A DNA stretch of 64,000 nt, from assembly GCF_004358095.2 (NCBI RefSeq), contig NZ_SMZJ02000004.1:62314-126313 (forward strand), given 5' to 3'. The translations under genes and the position numbers were made by a program. This DNA comes from Seonamhaeicola sediminis (GTDB lineage: Bacteria; Bacteroidota; Bacteroidia; Flavobacteriales; Flavobacteriaceae). A model generated the notes under the pieces. It ran no database searches, was not told where the DNA came from, and saw only the letters and a list, made by a program, of their open reading frames with translations. Position 1 is the stretch's first letter, and every line of letters starts with the position of its first letter. Positions 26,034 to 35,346 of the stretch are shown piece after piece.

Positions 26034-28184
26034 TTAATTATCAATTAAAATCTCTAAAATTTTAATAGCGGCTTCACTTATTTTAGTTCCAGGACCGAAA
26101 ACGGCAATAGCACCAGCATCAAATAAAAATTGATAATCCTGTTTTGGGATAACGCCACCAACTATCACCATGATGTCATCCCGACCGTATTTTTTTAGTT
26201 CTTCAATAACCTGAGGAACCAATGTTTTATGACCAGCAGCTAAAGACGATATGCCTAAAATATGAACATCGTTTTCCACAGCTTGTTTAGCGGCTTCTTG
26301 TGGTGTTTGGAACAAAGGGCCAATATCTACATCAAAACCAACATCAGCGTAACCGGTAGCAACAACTTTAGCACCACGATCATGACCATCTTGCCCCATT
26401 TTTGCAATCATGATACGTGGGCGTCTTCCGTCCTGTTCTGCAAAAATATCGGCTAATTCCTGTGCTTTTTTAAATGATTTGTCGTCTTTCACTTCTTTGC
26501 TATAAACACCCGAAAATGATTTTATTTGGGCTTTGTAACGCCCAAAAACGTTCTCAAGAGCGTCACTAATTTCTCCCAAGGTAGCTCGTTCTCTAGCGGC
26601 TTCAATAGCTAAAGCTAATAAATTCTTGTTCCCTTGCAAAAGGGAATGTTTAGAATCTTGCCATTCTTTAGCTGCTTTAGTTAATTTTAAAAGTGTGGCT
26701 TTTACTTTTTTAGAATTTCTTTCTGCTTTTACTCTTTGAAGACTATCAATTTGTTGCTTTCTTACAGTTTGATTGTCAATCTCTAGCGTTGCAATAGGTG
26801 CTTCTTCTTCTAATCTATATTTGTTAACACCCACTATAATATCTTGACCCGAATCTATTCTGGCTTGTTTTCGGGCAGCGGCTTCCTCAATACGGGTTTT
26901 TGGGATGCCTGCTTCAATAGCTTTGGTCATACCACCATGAGCTTCAATTTCTTCAATTAGTAACCACGCTTTTTGTGCGATATCATGGGTTAGTTTTTCA
27001 ACATAATAGCTTCCTGCCCAGGGATCAACGGTTTTAGTAATTTTGGTTTCTTCTTGAAGGTATAATTGTGTGTTTCTGGCAATTCTAGCAGAAAAATCTG
27101 TTGGTAGCGCAATGGCTTCATCTAAAGCATTTGTATGTAAACTTTGAGTACCACCAAATGCAGCCGCAGCAGCTTCTATGGTAGTTCTGGCAACATTGTT
27201 AAACGGATCTTGCTCCGTTAAACTCCAACCAGAGGTTTGGCAATGTGTTCTTAAAGCCAATGACTTTGGGTTTTTAGGGTTGAATTGTTTTACTAATTTA
27301 GCCCAAAGCATTCTGGCGGCTCGCATTTTAGCAATTTCCATAAAATGGTTCATGCCAATGGCCCAAAAGAAAGAAATGCGCGGAGCAAAGGAGTCAATAT
27401 CCATTCCGGCAGCTAATCCTATCCTAATATATTCCAATCCGTCGGCCAAAGTGTAAGCCAGTTCAATGTCACTGGTAGCTCCAGCTTCTTGTATATGATA
27501 GCCAGAAATACTAATACTATTGAACTGAGGCATCTGTTTGCTGGTAAATTCAAAAATATCAGATATGATTTTCATGGAAGGCGTTGGTGGATAGATATAG
27601 GTATTGCGTACCATGAATTCCTTTAGAATATCATTTTGGATGGTGCCGGCAAGTTGTTGTGGACTAACACCTTGCTCTTCTGCAGCTACAATATAGAATG
27701 CCATAATGGGTAGTACAGCCCCATTCATAGTCATGGAGACCGACATCTTATCTAAAGGAATTTTATTGAAAAGTACTTTCATATCCTCCACGGAGTCTAT
27801 TGCAACGCCTGCCTTTCCAACATCACCAACTACACGCTCGTGGTCACTATCATAACCTCTATGAGTGGCCAAATCAAAAGCAACAGATAGCCCTTTTTGT
27901 CCATCAGCCAGATTACGTCTGTAAAACGCATTGCTTTCTTCAGCTGTTGAGAAACCAGCGTACTGACGAATAGTCCATGGTCTACGAACGTACATAGTAC
28001 TGTAAGGGCCTCGTAAATTTGGGGCTATTCCAGCAACAAAATCTAAATGCTCTAAACCTTCAATGTCATCTTTAGAGTATGATGATTTTATATTAATACC
28101 TTCAGCAGTAGCAAAACTTAAATTTTCTATTTTTTTTCTTGCTTCTGCATTTTTTAAGGCAATATGTTGAATGTTTTTTCTCAA
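26034..28184 (-). CDS. mutB: Methylmalonyl-CoA mutase, large subunit
   Basis: Adenosylcobalamin-dependent isomerisation of methylmalonyl-CoA and succinyl-CoA. 716 residues from a TTG start ([10 protein letters not shown]). The catalytic TIM barrel includes [18 protein letters not shown] and YHIQEAGA, and the C-terminal B12-binding domain has the cobalt-ligand motif DGHDRG near residue 597, then [12 protein letters not shown] and VIVGGVIP. It pairs with mutA two genes upstream. In this family only the large subunit binds B12, which fits the smaller MutA here. Confidence 0.96.
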   Translation of the reverse strand: MRKNIQHIALKNAEARKKIENLSFATAEGINIKSSYSKDDIEGLEHLDFVAGIAPNLRGPYSTMYVRRPWTIRQYAGFSTAEESNAFYRRNLADGQKGLSVAFDLATHRGYDSDHERVVGDVGKAGVAIDSVEDMKVLFNKIPLDKMSVSMTMNGAVLPIMAFYIVAAEEQGVSPQQLAGTIQNDILKEFMVRNTYIYPPTPSMKIISDIFEFTSKQMPQFNSISISGYHIQEAGATSDIELAYTLADGLEYIRIGLAAGMDIDSFAPRISFFWAIGMNHFMEIAKMRAARMLWAKLVKQFNPKNPKSLALRTHCQTSGWSLTEQDPFNNVARTTIEAAAAAFGGTQSLHTNALDEAIALPTDFSARIARNTQLYLQEETKITKTVDPWAGSYYVEKLTHDIAQKAWLLIEEIEAHGGMTKAIEAGIPKTRIEEAAARKQARIDSGQDIIVGVNKYRLEEEAPIATLEIDNQTVRKQQIDSLQRVKAERNSKKVKATLLKLTKAAKEWQDSKHSLLQGNKNLLALAIEAARERATLGEISDALENVFGRYKAQIKSFSGVYSKEVKDDKSFKKAQELADIFAEQDGRRPRIMIAKMGQDGHDRGAKVVATGYADVGFDVDIGPLFQTPQEAAKQAVENDVHILGISSLAAGHKTLVPQVIEELKKYGRDDIMVIVGGVIPKQDYQFLFDAGAIAVFGPGTKISEAAIKILEILIDN

Positions 28185-28193
28185 GACTCTTAA

Positions 28194-28883
28194 TTAGTGG
28201 TTGTGTCCGGCATGTGGATCATTTTGAGAAGGTACATTGTTAAAATCAACTTTTGCTTCCGGCTTTTCAAGATTGACCATAGATAAGTCTATGTCAAAAA
28301 GCTTTGAATAATATAAGTCAAAGGCTATGTAAGAAGCTAAATATTTATCATTAAGTGCATTTCTGTATTTACTGGTAAGCGGTGCACCAAAAAGTTTTGG
28401 GCTTAGATCGTTTATGGATAAAAGAGCATTAAAAGTAGTTTTTAAATTATCATCATTGATATTATTTGCAATGCAATCAATTAATGGGCTACTATAATTT
28501 AGATGACTTTTAGTGTTTTCTGAATCCCATAATGTTTTGTCTTGTTTTAATGCTTCAAAAACTCTTATAGTATGGGCAGAGACAACACTTTGATATGGAA
28601 CTCTCCCAGAAATAGCGTTTCTTACAAATTGATTGTATGCCATAGTAAGACTTGGTGTAGCATTTGTGTTTCTTCTATTTTTTCCGTAAAAGTTTAAAAT
28701 ATCATCCTCAAAAGAATAAAGTGCTTCAAGATATAGTTTAGCATCTAAATTGTTGCAGCTTAATGATAATGGTTTATCAGTATATTGATATTCAATTTGA
28801 ACGGTTTCATTCTTGCAATTAAATAAAATAAGTACTAAAGTGACTGTTGTAAGTTTTAAAATAGATTTCATTTTAATTTTCAT
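28194..28883 (-). CDS. Putative lipoprotein of unknown function between mutA and mutB
   Basis: 229 residues. The N-terminus (MKSILKLTTVTLVLILFNC from the second Met) looks like a lipoprotein signal, although Asn before the Cys is not ideal. The body is largely helical with no domain I recognise. The C-terminus ends PHAGHNH, a short His-rich tail that could bind metal. The start overlaps the mutA stop by 11 bp, so it is translationally coupled to mutA. An exported protein inside a cytoplasmic mutase operon is unexpected; it may be an unrelated passenger. Confidence 0.82.
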   Translation of the reverse strand: MKIKMKSILKLTTVTLVLILFNCKNETVQIEYQYTDKPLSLSCNNLDAKLYLEALYSFEDDILNFYGKNRRNTNATPSLTMAYNQFVRNAISGRVPYQSVVSAHTIRVFEALKQDKTLWDSENTKSHLNYSSPLIDCIANNINDDNLKTTFNALLSINDLSPKLFGAPLTSKYRNALNDKYLASYIAFDLYYSKLFDIDLSMVNLEKPEAKVDFNNVPSQNDPHAGHNH

Positions 28884-30228
28884 TTTTTAATCGTTTTTGT
28901 TCTAAATTTTCGGATAATCGTTTTTCTAAAATAGGTTGTATTAACGTTTTTCGCTTATTGGTTTTTAAAAATGGATACAATTCCAATTGATCTTTCATTT
29001 TATTTTTTTCATTAGGATGTTTGTTAGTGCCTAAAAGAACTTCCTTCCCTGTATTAAACTGTTCCTGCTCTTTAGCTGCACTTTCTTTTATTTTACGTTG
29101 AATAGTACCATCCTTTAACTGATTTAAAAAGCCACCATGAATTTCAATATATTTGAATAACTCTAATGCTTTTTCGGCTAATTGATTGGTAATGGATTCT
29201 ATATAATAGGCACCATCTGAAGGATTGTTTACCTTATTAAAATAACTTTCATGCTTTAGGACTAACAACTGATTTCTTGCTATTCTATCTCCAAATTCAT
29301 TAGGCTTGCGGTAAATAGCATCATATGGTAAATTACTTATAGTATTGGTGCCTCCCAAAATAGCACTCATGCATTCAGTTGTAGTGCGTAACAAATTCGT
29401 GTTGTAATCATACAGGGTTTTATTGCGCTTAGTTGGCGTTGCAAAAATATGGCAGTCTGTATTTATTTGGTATTCCGTAGCTAATGTATCCCAAAGTAAT
29501 CGTAAGGCCCTTAATTTGGCTATTTCGAAAAAGTAATTGGTGCCAATTGATACATTAAAGATTACATTTAAGGGCTGCTCATTTCCCAATCTATTTAAAT
29601 ATTCATTAGCATGTGCTAAGGTGTACGCCAATTGCTGCACTGTATTAGCTCCGGCATTTTGATACAAAGATGTCTCAATACTAAATGAATGGGTTAGATT
29701 TACTATGGTTTCAAATTTTGAAAAATCATTGTTTAAATTTTCAAACCAGTTACCAGCTTTGGCAAGATTTCCAATAATATCGGTATTTATATAGATGTTT
29801 TCTTTTTCTGAAAAAGAAACTATTTTTTTTACAAAATCTGGGGATAAAAATTGTAGTTCGAAATGGATTGGTATTGACAATACATTGATGCTTTCTAATA
29901 AGGATTCAATGGAAATATCCTCTGAAGGAATAATAAATTTAATGCTATCAGCACCTCTGCTTATTGAATCTAAGGCTTTTAAGTTAGACTTTTCAGCATT
30001 GGCCACAAAAATAGTTTCACAGATATTCCACGCCGTAGCTTTTGTTTTTGATGGCTTTGGGAACTCATCAAAATCATCAGAATGATAAAACGGTTTAACT
30101 GAAATATCATCATTAGTGTTCCAAACAAGCGTTTCATTATAATCAGCTCCTTTTAAATCGAACTGAATTTTTTGCTTCCACTGTTTTGATGATACGGAAT
30201 CAAATTCGCTAAATAAGCGTTTACTCAT
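28873..30228 (-). CDS. mutA: Methylmalonyl-CoA mutase, small subunit
   Basis: 451 residues, related to the TIM-barrel half of the large subunit but without a B12-binding domain: the chain ends after the helical NQLAEKALELFKYIEIHGG region. Recognisable segments are QNAGANTVQQLAYTLAHANEYL and FEIAKLRALRLLWDTLA, the counterparts of the MutB barrel. It is a structural, non-catalytic partner, as in other heterodimeric mutases, but shorter than the Streptomyces or Propionibacterium small subunits. It overlaps the DivIC-like gene by 8 bp. Confidence 0.93.
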   Translation of the reverse strand: MSKRLFSEFDSVSSKQWKQKIQFDLKGADYNETLVWNTNDDISVKPFYHSDDFDEFPKPSKTKATAWNICETIFVANAEKSNLKALDSISRGADSIKFIIPSEDISIESLLESINVLSIPIHFELQFLSPDFVKKIVSFSEKENIYINTDIIGNLAKAGNWFENLNNDFSKFETIVNLTHSFSIETSLYQNAGANTVQQLAYTLAHANEYLNRLGNEQPLNVIFNVSIGTNYFFEIAKLRALRLLWDTLATEYQINTDCHIFATPTKRNKTLYDYNTNLLRTTTECMSAILGGTNTISNLPYDAIYRKPNEFGDRIARNQLLVLKHESYFNKVNNPSDGAYYIESITNQLAEKALELFKYIEIHGGFLNQLKDGTIQRKIKESAAKEQEQFNTGKEVLLGTNKHPNEKNKMKDQLELYPFLKTNKRKTLIQPILEKRLSENLEQKRLKNEN

Positions 30229-30544
30229 CCTTTTTAAGTTTTAAACTGTCTTCGTATTCAATTATAAAAATTTCTTCGTTTTCACGTTTCATATAATATT
30301 CTTCGCGTGCAAACTTTTCTAAGCCTTCTTCGGTACTGAGTTTTTTAATTTCTTTATTGTCTTTTTCTATTTCTTTCTGGTAGTACTCTTTTTCATTTTC
30401 TAAATCATTAATTTCAGAATTTAATTCATGGTGTATTAACCAAGAATTGGCGTCAAAAAATAACATCCAAATAAGAAAGGCTACTAAAATGAGAATAAAG
30501 ATATTCTTAAAAGGTTTAAAAAATTTTTGTTTAAAAAAACTCAT
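30221..30544 (-). CDS. DivIC/FtsB-type septum-formation protein
   Basis: 107 residues: short cytoplasmic tail, one TM helix (NIFILILVAFLIWMLFF, about 14-30), then a periplasmic coiled coil (LNSEINDLENEKEYYQKEIE) ending in the family motif GLEKFAREEYYMKRENEEIFII. FtsB and DivIC bridge division proteins at the septum. It lies between udk and mutA with overlaps of one and eight bases, a layout that recurs in flavobacteria. Confidence 0.92.
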   Translation of the reverse strand: MSFFKQKFFKPFKNIFILILVAFLIWMLFFDANSWLIHHELNSEINDLENEKEYYQKEIEKDNKEIKKLSTEEGLEKFAREEYYMKRENEEIFIIEYEDSLKLKKDE

Positions 30545-31149
30545 TATAACTTCTCGTTAATTATAGTGCGAACAATATCTACAGCTACCGTATTGTATTT
30601 ATTGTTAGGTATTATGATATCTGCATATTCTTTCATAGGTTCAATGAATTGGTCATGCATAGGTTTTAAGGTGTTTTGGTAGCGTGTTAAAACCTCGTTT
30701 AAATCTCTGCCACGTTCAGCAATATCTCTTTTCAATCGTCTTATTAAGCGTTCATCAGAATCGGCATGTACAAAAATTTTTATGTCGAACATAGTTCTTA
30801 ATTCTGGGTTGGTAAGGATTAAGATACCTTCAACAATCATGACTTTTCTAGGGTGTGTTAAAATGGTATCTCCTGTTCTATTATGTTCAACAAATGAATA
30901 AACAGGCTGCTGTATGGGTTTGTTTTTTTTTAGCTTTTTAAGATGTGCTTCTAACAATTTAAAATCTATGGAACGCGGATGATCAAAATTAATTTTAGCC
31001 CGTTCATCATAATTTAAATGCGAAGTATCCTTATAATAGGAATCTTGAGAAATAATACCGACTTCTCCTTCGGGCAATTCGTTTAAAATTTGATTTACAA
31101 CAGTGGTCTTGCCACAACCGGTACCGCCTGCAATTCCTATAATCAGCAT
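30544..31149 (-). CDS. udk: Uridine kinase
   Basis: Phosphorylates uridine and cytidine in pyrimidine salvage. 201 residues, normal length. The P-loop GGTGCGKTT is at 8-16, followed by ISQDSYYKD, the substrate motif FDHPRSIDF, VMIVEGIL and the lid arginines in DERLIRRLKRDIAERGR. It is the first gene of the udk-divIC-mutA-lipoprotein-mutB-metal-binding run; a TAACTTTG box lies 26 bp before the start. Confidence 0.95.
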   Translation of the reverse strand: MLIIGIAGGTGCGKTTVVNQILNELPEGEVGIISQDSYYKDTSHLNYDERAKINFDHPRSIDFKLLEAHLKKLKKNKPIQQPVYSFVEHNRTGDTILTHPRKVMIVEGILILTNPELRTMFDIKIFVHADSDERLIRRLKRDIAERGRDLNEVLTRYQNTLKPMHDQFIEPMKEYADIIIPNNKYNTVAVDIVRTIINEKL

Positions 31150-31174
31150 AAAGTTGAAGTTTAAAGGCCTCTTA

Positions 31175-31182
31175 CAAAGTTA
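31175..31182 (-). promoter_or_regulatory. -7 box of the udk operon
   Basis: On the minus strand the bases read TAACTTTG, fitting TAnnTTTG. A TTG on the same strand (31204-31206) lies 21 bp upstream instead of 19, so the match is good but not perfect. Confidence 0.5.
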
Positions 31183-31214
31183 CTTAAAACCGTAAGTATT
31201 TAACAAGAAAAACA

Positions 31215-31610
31215 TTATTTTTTAACCTTTGAAACTTCTTCCTCAGTAACTATGTCATCGTTTTTATTTCCCCAAGAATTAGTAATATAATTCATTACAT
31301 CAGCCACCTCATCATCACTCAATCCCATGGGGGCCATGTCTCCATTGTACTTCACCTCATTTACAATCATTTCACCGCTCTGACCATATTTTATACCTCT
31401 AATACTAGCTTCTCTGTTTTTTGATAAGTAGTCTGATTTGGCTAAGGGCGGATATAAGTTTTCAACACCTTCGCCCTCAGGCATATGGCAATTGATACAA
31501 AAGTCGGTGTAAATATCCTTGCCTCTTTCAATACTTTCGTTTAGGTTGTCTTGTGCCGATGCAATTGTTAGTGTAAAAAATACTACTAAGTATACTAAAT
31601 AGTTTTTCAT
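31215..31610 (-). CDS. Periplasmic class I cytochrome c
   Basis: 131 residues from the ATG at 31610; longer in-frame readings have no signal peptide. MKNYLVYLVVFFTLTIASAQ is a Sec signal, followed by one c-type haem site CINCH (C38, C41, H42) and a likely axial methionine in MAPMG (92-95). The fold matches small mono-haem electron carriers. The gene begins one base after the sugar dehydrogenase stop, so the dehydrogenase most likely reduces this cytochrome. The extreme C-terminus is acidic then basic (EEEVSKVKK). Confidence 0.92.
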   Translation of the reverse strand: MKNYLVYLVVFFTLTIASAQDNLNESIERGKDIYTDFCINCHMPEGEGVENLYPPLAKSDYLSKNREASIRGIKYGQSGEMIVNEVKYNGDMAPMGLSDDEVADVMNYITNSWGNKNDDIVTEEEVSKVKK

Positions 31611-31611
31611 T

Positions 31612-32736
31612 TTATTTTTCTGGGACAATTTTAACAATACCTTTATTTTCAACGGCAACATAAATGTAACCATTAGGAGCTTGAACAACATTTCTTACTC
31701 TACCGATATCTTCAAATAATTTTTCTCGTTTAATAACCTTATTATCCTCTAATATAAGACGCTCTAAATATTTAAATTTCAATGATCCCACCAAAACATT
31801 GCCTTTCCAATTGGGGTATATATCTGAGGATACTATAGCCATCCCGCTAGGTGCAATAGAAGGCACCCAATAAAACAAGGGCTGCTCCATACCTTCTTTT
31901 TCGGTAATATCTGTAAAAGTAGTACCATTATAGTTTATGCCATATGAAATAATGGGCCAGCCAAAATTTTTTCCTTTTCTAATAATATTAATTTCGTCAC
32001 CTCCTTTAGGTCCATGTTCATTAACCCAAATGTCTCCAGTAAACGGATTTTTAACCATACCCTGTGGGTTTCTGTGTCCGTAACTGTAAATGGCGGTTTT
32101 GGCATTTTCAGTATTTACAAAAGGGTTGTCTTGTGGTATGCTTCCATCGTCATTCAGTCTGTAAATTTTACCACAATCTCTAGTAATATCTTGCGGATTT
32201 ACATCTCTATTACCACGGTCACCAACAGAAAAATATAAATATCCTTGGTTGTCAAAGGCAATTCTTGATCCCCAGTGCTGTCCTTTTTTTGAGTTAGGTT
32301 CCGCTTTATAAAGTATTTCTTTATCTGTTAATTGGTTGCCAGATAATTTAGCTCTCATAAGCGTGGTGTTACCACCATCACCATCACCTTCTGTAGAAGC
32401 GTAAGTCATGTAAATCCAACCATTATTAGTGTAATCGGGATGCAAATTTATATCCATAAACCCACCCTGACCGCGTACGTAAATATCAGGGACACCTTCT
32501 ATATTGATCTTTTGACCATCTTTAAAATGAATTAGATTACCTGTTTTTTCTGTAATCAGCATACTTTCGTCAGGTAAAAAAGTCATGCCCCAAGGAATGC
32601 TTAAATCTAAAACAACGGCTTCTGTTGTGTAGTTTTCATTAACAGGAGACTCTGCTTTAACTTCAGACTCCATTTGTTGAGCACAAGCAAAACAAGTGGT
32701 AAGTATAATTGAGGATAAAATGATAACCTTTTTCAT
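31612..32736 (-). CDS. PQQ-dependent sugar dehydrogenase (aldose dehydrogenase / sGDH family)
   Basis: 374 residues: signal peptide with cysteines at 15 and 18, either of which may be lipidated, then a six-bladed propeller of the soluble-glucose-dehydrogenase family. Diagnostic segments are IPWGMTFLPDESMLITEKTG, GQHWGSRIAFDNQGYLYFS, YGHRNPQGM and NEHGPKGGDEINI, which contribute PQQ- and calcium-site residues in this family. It would oxidise an aldose in the periplasm and pass electrons to the cytochrome c in the next gene. No pqq synthesis genes are seen here, so PQQ would have to come from elsewhere in the genome or from outside. Confidence 0.92.
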   Translation of the reverse strand: MKKVIILSSIILTTCFACAQQMESEVKAESPVNENYTTEAVVLDLSIPWGMTFLPDESMLITEKTGNLIHFKDGQKINIEGVPDIYVRGQGGFMDINLHPDYTNNGWIYMTYASTEGDGDGGNTTLMRAKLSGNQLTDKEILYKAEPNSKKGQHWGSRIAFDNQGYLYFSVGDRGNRDVNPQDITRDCGKIYRLNDDGSIPQDNPFVNTENAKTAIYSYGHRNPQGMVKNPFTGDIWVNEHGPKGGDEINIIRKGKNFGWPIISYGINYNGTTFTDITEKEGMEQPLFYWVPSIAPSGMAIVSSDIYPNWKGNVLVGSLKFKYLERLILEDNKVIKREKLFEDIGRVRNVVQAPNGYIYVAVENKGIVKIVPEK

Positions 32737-32738
32737 AG

Positions 32739-35036
32739 TTAAAAAGTGTAATTTAAATTAATACCAGTATAGTAATTAACTGGGTTTCCAGGATAATAGT
32801 ATCTAGGAGCACTACCTCCAAAACCTGAAGCATTAATCAAAATTTGAGAGGCATAACGAGTATCAAAGATATTGTTTAAACCAACAAATAGGTTCATTTT
32901 TAGGTTTTTATTAAGATTTCTTCTCAATCCAATTTTACAATTAGTTAAATTATAACTTTTTGAATACAAGCTGTTACTGTCTGTAATAGGCATTTGACCC
33001 ACATGCTGAAAATTGATATTGCCATAAATTCCTATTTGAGAATCAAAATCTATAACAGCATTAAAAACTTCAGATGGTACCCCTGTTAAATCATTTCCTG
33101 AATAATTGTTGTTATTATCAATGAATGTTTTGAATTTGTAATTGTTTAAAGTGAAATTTGTTGAGGCATTTATTTGAAGTGAGGCTTTTGAAACTAAGGA
33201 ATAGTTTAGACTAGCCTCTAAGCCATCATGTTGTGTTTCACCAGCATTAATGCCTATAAACTGGTCTTCAGAAGTTCTTCTAGCAACTAGTAGGTTTATA
33301 ATATTTAATCGATATGCTGAAACGCTATATTGTAAAAGGTTGTTGGATGAAGAACCTCTGGTGCCTATCTCAAAATTCCATCCTGTTTCAGGTTTTAAAT
33401 TGTTGTTTATTTGTCCATTTGGCAAAAGGGTTTCTTGTAAAGAGATAGGAGAGAAGCCATGACTTAAGCTGATAAAAGCACTATTGTTTTTTGTTAATTT
33501 TTGTAAAACACCAAATTTGGGAGATAAAATACTTTTGAATTTGAAACTACCCGATTGATCCGGATTGTTTTGTGTAACTTCAAATCTATCTTTTAAATTA
33601 TACGATGTTTGATTGAGGTTCATTCCAAAAGAAATGGTGGTGCTGATGGAAATATCATAATTGGTCTCCAAAAATAAGTTGTAGTAGCTTCTTTTTTCTT
33701 TAAAGTTTGATAGGTTGTTTCCCTTTACACTTCCTATTCCTTCGGGAAAATCTTGATATAAATTCTCAAAAGTTTTGTGTTTGTAGGTGTCTTTAAATAG
33801 TTCACCTCCAATAATCCATCGGAATGGGTTTTTAAAAAACTCAGTATTTCCTTTGAGCCTACTTCTAGCTCCAATGGCCAATGTTTTTTCAGAAAGAATG
33901 TTAAAGGGTCTGGGTTCGTAACCGTTTCTAAACGAAGTAAAGATACTAATTGTTTGACTGATTTTAGAATTAAGTTGATGATTCCAAGACAACCCTAAAA
34001 CCCCTCTTTGTGAATCTTCAAACCCTTTGGCACTATTCCATGTAAATGCAGCTGAGGTTGGATTGTTTAAATAACTATCTTCATTTAAAGAACTTGGAAT
34101 AAATGCTTTTAAATTAACATAGCTTGCCAAAACCGAAAAATCATTTTTTTCGTTTATAAAATGATTGGAATTTACAGTTAACGTTTGTCTTTTATATTGG
34201 TTGTTTTCACGATAACCATCACTATTTGTGTTACTGTAAATAACTTTATAACCATTTTTTTTTGAGCTAATATTTAGACTTGTAAGATTTTTTAACAAAC
34301 CAAATGAACCAAATGTAAACTCACTATGTGTTTGATCTTGGCTAAAGTTGTTGTTTTCTGGAATTAAGTTTATTGTACCGCCTAAGCCAGCACCATATAT
34401 ACTGGAAACCGCTCCTTTAGTTATCTCAAAACGGGATATGGCTCCCAACTCAAAGTCTTCAATATTAGTTTCGCCACTACCATTTGTAAGAGGGATATCT
34501 TTAAAGTAGGCTCTTATTTTAGAGGTGCCAAATAAATTCCTAGAGCCGATACCTCTTATAGTTATGCGGTTTGTGTTTAAAGCTCCACTTTGCATAAAAA
34601 CCCCAGGAGTTCTGTTTAAAACTGAAGTAACATTAGTGTTGTTGTCTAGTTGAATATCTTTTGATGAAATAATTTCAATAGATGCCGTTGCATTTTTTAG
34701 TTTTTTTGGAATATGATAACTGTTGATGATAACTTCATTTAGTTGAGATGGATTTAATCTTAATTGGATAAGGTGGTATTGGTCGTCTTTTAAAGTTACT
34801 ACGTGTTCATTATATCCTTCTTTTTTAAAAATATAAGTGCCAACTTTGTTAAGTTGAAAACTTCCGTCTCTATTTGATAACAAAGATTTTTGTGTGTTTT
34901 TGTCTATAATTGTAACATTATTCAAAGGTGTGTTATTATCTGCGTCTATAATTTTCCCAATGATTTTCGACTGTCCAAAAACATTTGAGATAATAACTAA
35001 GTAAAAAACAAGGAATACTTTTTTAATAAAGCACAA
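32739..35036 (-). CDS. TonB-dependent outer-membrane receptor
   Basis: About 765 residues. No in-frame ATG lies near the signal peptide; I use the TTG at 35036, giving MCFIKKVFLVFYLVIISNVF followed by GQSK. Farther upstream the frame runs through the antisense of the tRNA gene and is not real. Domains in order: signal peptide, a CarboxypepD-regulatory-like domain (IIGKIIDADNNTPLNNVTII), plug (about 110-220, with NRITIRGIGSRNLFG and EITKGAVSSIYGAGLGGTINL) and a 22-strand barrel ending NYTF. No SusD partner follows; the next genes are a PQQ dehydrogenase and a cytochrome c, 2 bp and 1 bp apart. Confidence 0.9.
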   Translation of the reverse strand: MCFIKKVFLVFYLVIISNVFGQSKIIGKIIDADNNTPLNNVTIIDKNTQKSLLSNRDGSFQLNKVGTYIFKKEGYNEHVVTLKDDQYHLIQLRLNPSQLNEVIINSYHIPKKLKNATASIEIISSKDIQLDNNTNVTSVLNRTPGVFMQSGALNTNRITIRGIGSRNLFGTSKIRAYFKDIPLTNGSGETNIEDFELGAISRFEITKGAVSSIYGAGLGGTINLIPENNNFSQDQTHSEFTFGSFGLLKNLTSLNISSKKNGYKVIYSNTNSDGYRENNQYKRQTLTVNSNHFINEKNDFSVLASYVNLKAFIPSSLNEDSYLNNPTSAAFTWNSAKGFEDSQRGVLGLSWNHQLNSKISQTISIFTSFRNGYEPRPFNILSEKTLAIGARSRLKGNTEFFKNPFRWIIGGELFKDTYKHKTFENLYQDFPEGIGSVKGNNLSNFKEKRSYYNLFLETNYDISISTTISFGMNLNQTSYNLKDRFEVTQNNPDQSGSFKFKSILSPKFGVLQKLTKNNSAFISLSHGFSPISLQETLLPNGQINNNLKPETGWNFEIGTRGSSSNNLLQYSVSAYRLNIINLLVARRTSEDQFIGINAGETQHDGLEASLNYSLVSKASLQINASTNFTLNNYKFKTFIDNNNNYSGNDLTGVPSEVFNAVIDFDSQIGIYGNINFQHVGQMPITDSNSLYSKSYNLTNCKIGLRRNLNKNLKMNLFVGLNNIFDTRYASQILINASGFGGSAPRYYYPGNPVNYYTGINLNYTF

Positions 35037-35131
35037 AATAATTTTAAAATAATGAGGTTCTAAAATAGATATTTTACTGATAAAAGTAGAAGAAATTATT
35101 AGATAATGATATGGTATATTGTTTAAAAAAG

Positions 35132-35139
35132 TATATTTG
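35132..35139 (+). promoter_or_regulatory. -7 box of the tRNA-Pro gene
   Basis: TATATTTG fits TAnnTTTG and lies 16 bp before the mature 5' end. No clear TTG is found 19 bp upstream. Confidence 0.5.
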
Positions 35140-35155
35140 CATCCCGTTACAATTT

Positions 35156-35230
35156 CGGGGTGTAGCGTAGCCCGGTCATCGCGCCTGCTTTGGGAGCAGG
35201 AGGTCGCAGGTTCGAATCCTGCCACCCCGA
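35156..35230 (+). tRNA. tRNA-Pro(TGG)
   Basis: A full cloverleaf can be drawn. The acceptor arms CGGGGTG and CACCCCG pair completely with discriminator A; the D arm is GCG...CGC; the anticodon stem CCTGC/GCAGG encloses the loop TTTGGGA, so the anticodon is TGG (proline, CCN codons); the T arm GCAGG TTCGAAT CCTGC is perfect. CCA is not encoded. A terminator follows. The antisense strand of this gene reads as MAGFEPATSCSQSRRDDRAT, a well-known spurious peptide. Confidence 0.97.
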
Positions 35231-35245
35231 CTTAAAAAATTAATT

Positions 35246-35278
35246 AAAAAGGTCTTCAATGCATGAAGACCTTTTTTT
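35246..35278 (+). terminator. Terminator after tRNA-Pro
   Basis: A 13-bp stem (AAAAAGGTCTTCA / TGAAGACCTTTTT) with an ATGCA loop and a run of T. It makes the tRNA a single-gene transcript. Confidence 0.88.
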
Positions 35279-35346
35279 GATTGGTTAATACTGCATCCAG
35301 GTCCCTAATTTATTAGTAATAGGAAGGGATGATATCTAGTTTGGTT

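Noticed and set aside
31611-31691. Longer N-terminus for the cytochrome c
   Set aside because: It overlaps the dehydrogenase gene and would bury the signal peptide; the ATG at 31610 is right.
35037-35225. 63-residue N-terminal extension of the TonB receptor, beginning MAGFEPATSC
   Set aside because: It is the antisense translation of tRNA-Pro plus spacer; the peptide is a recognised annotation artefact.
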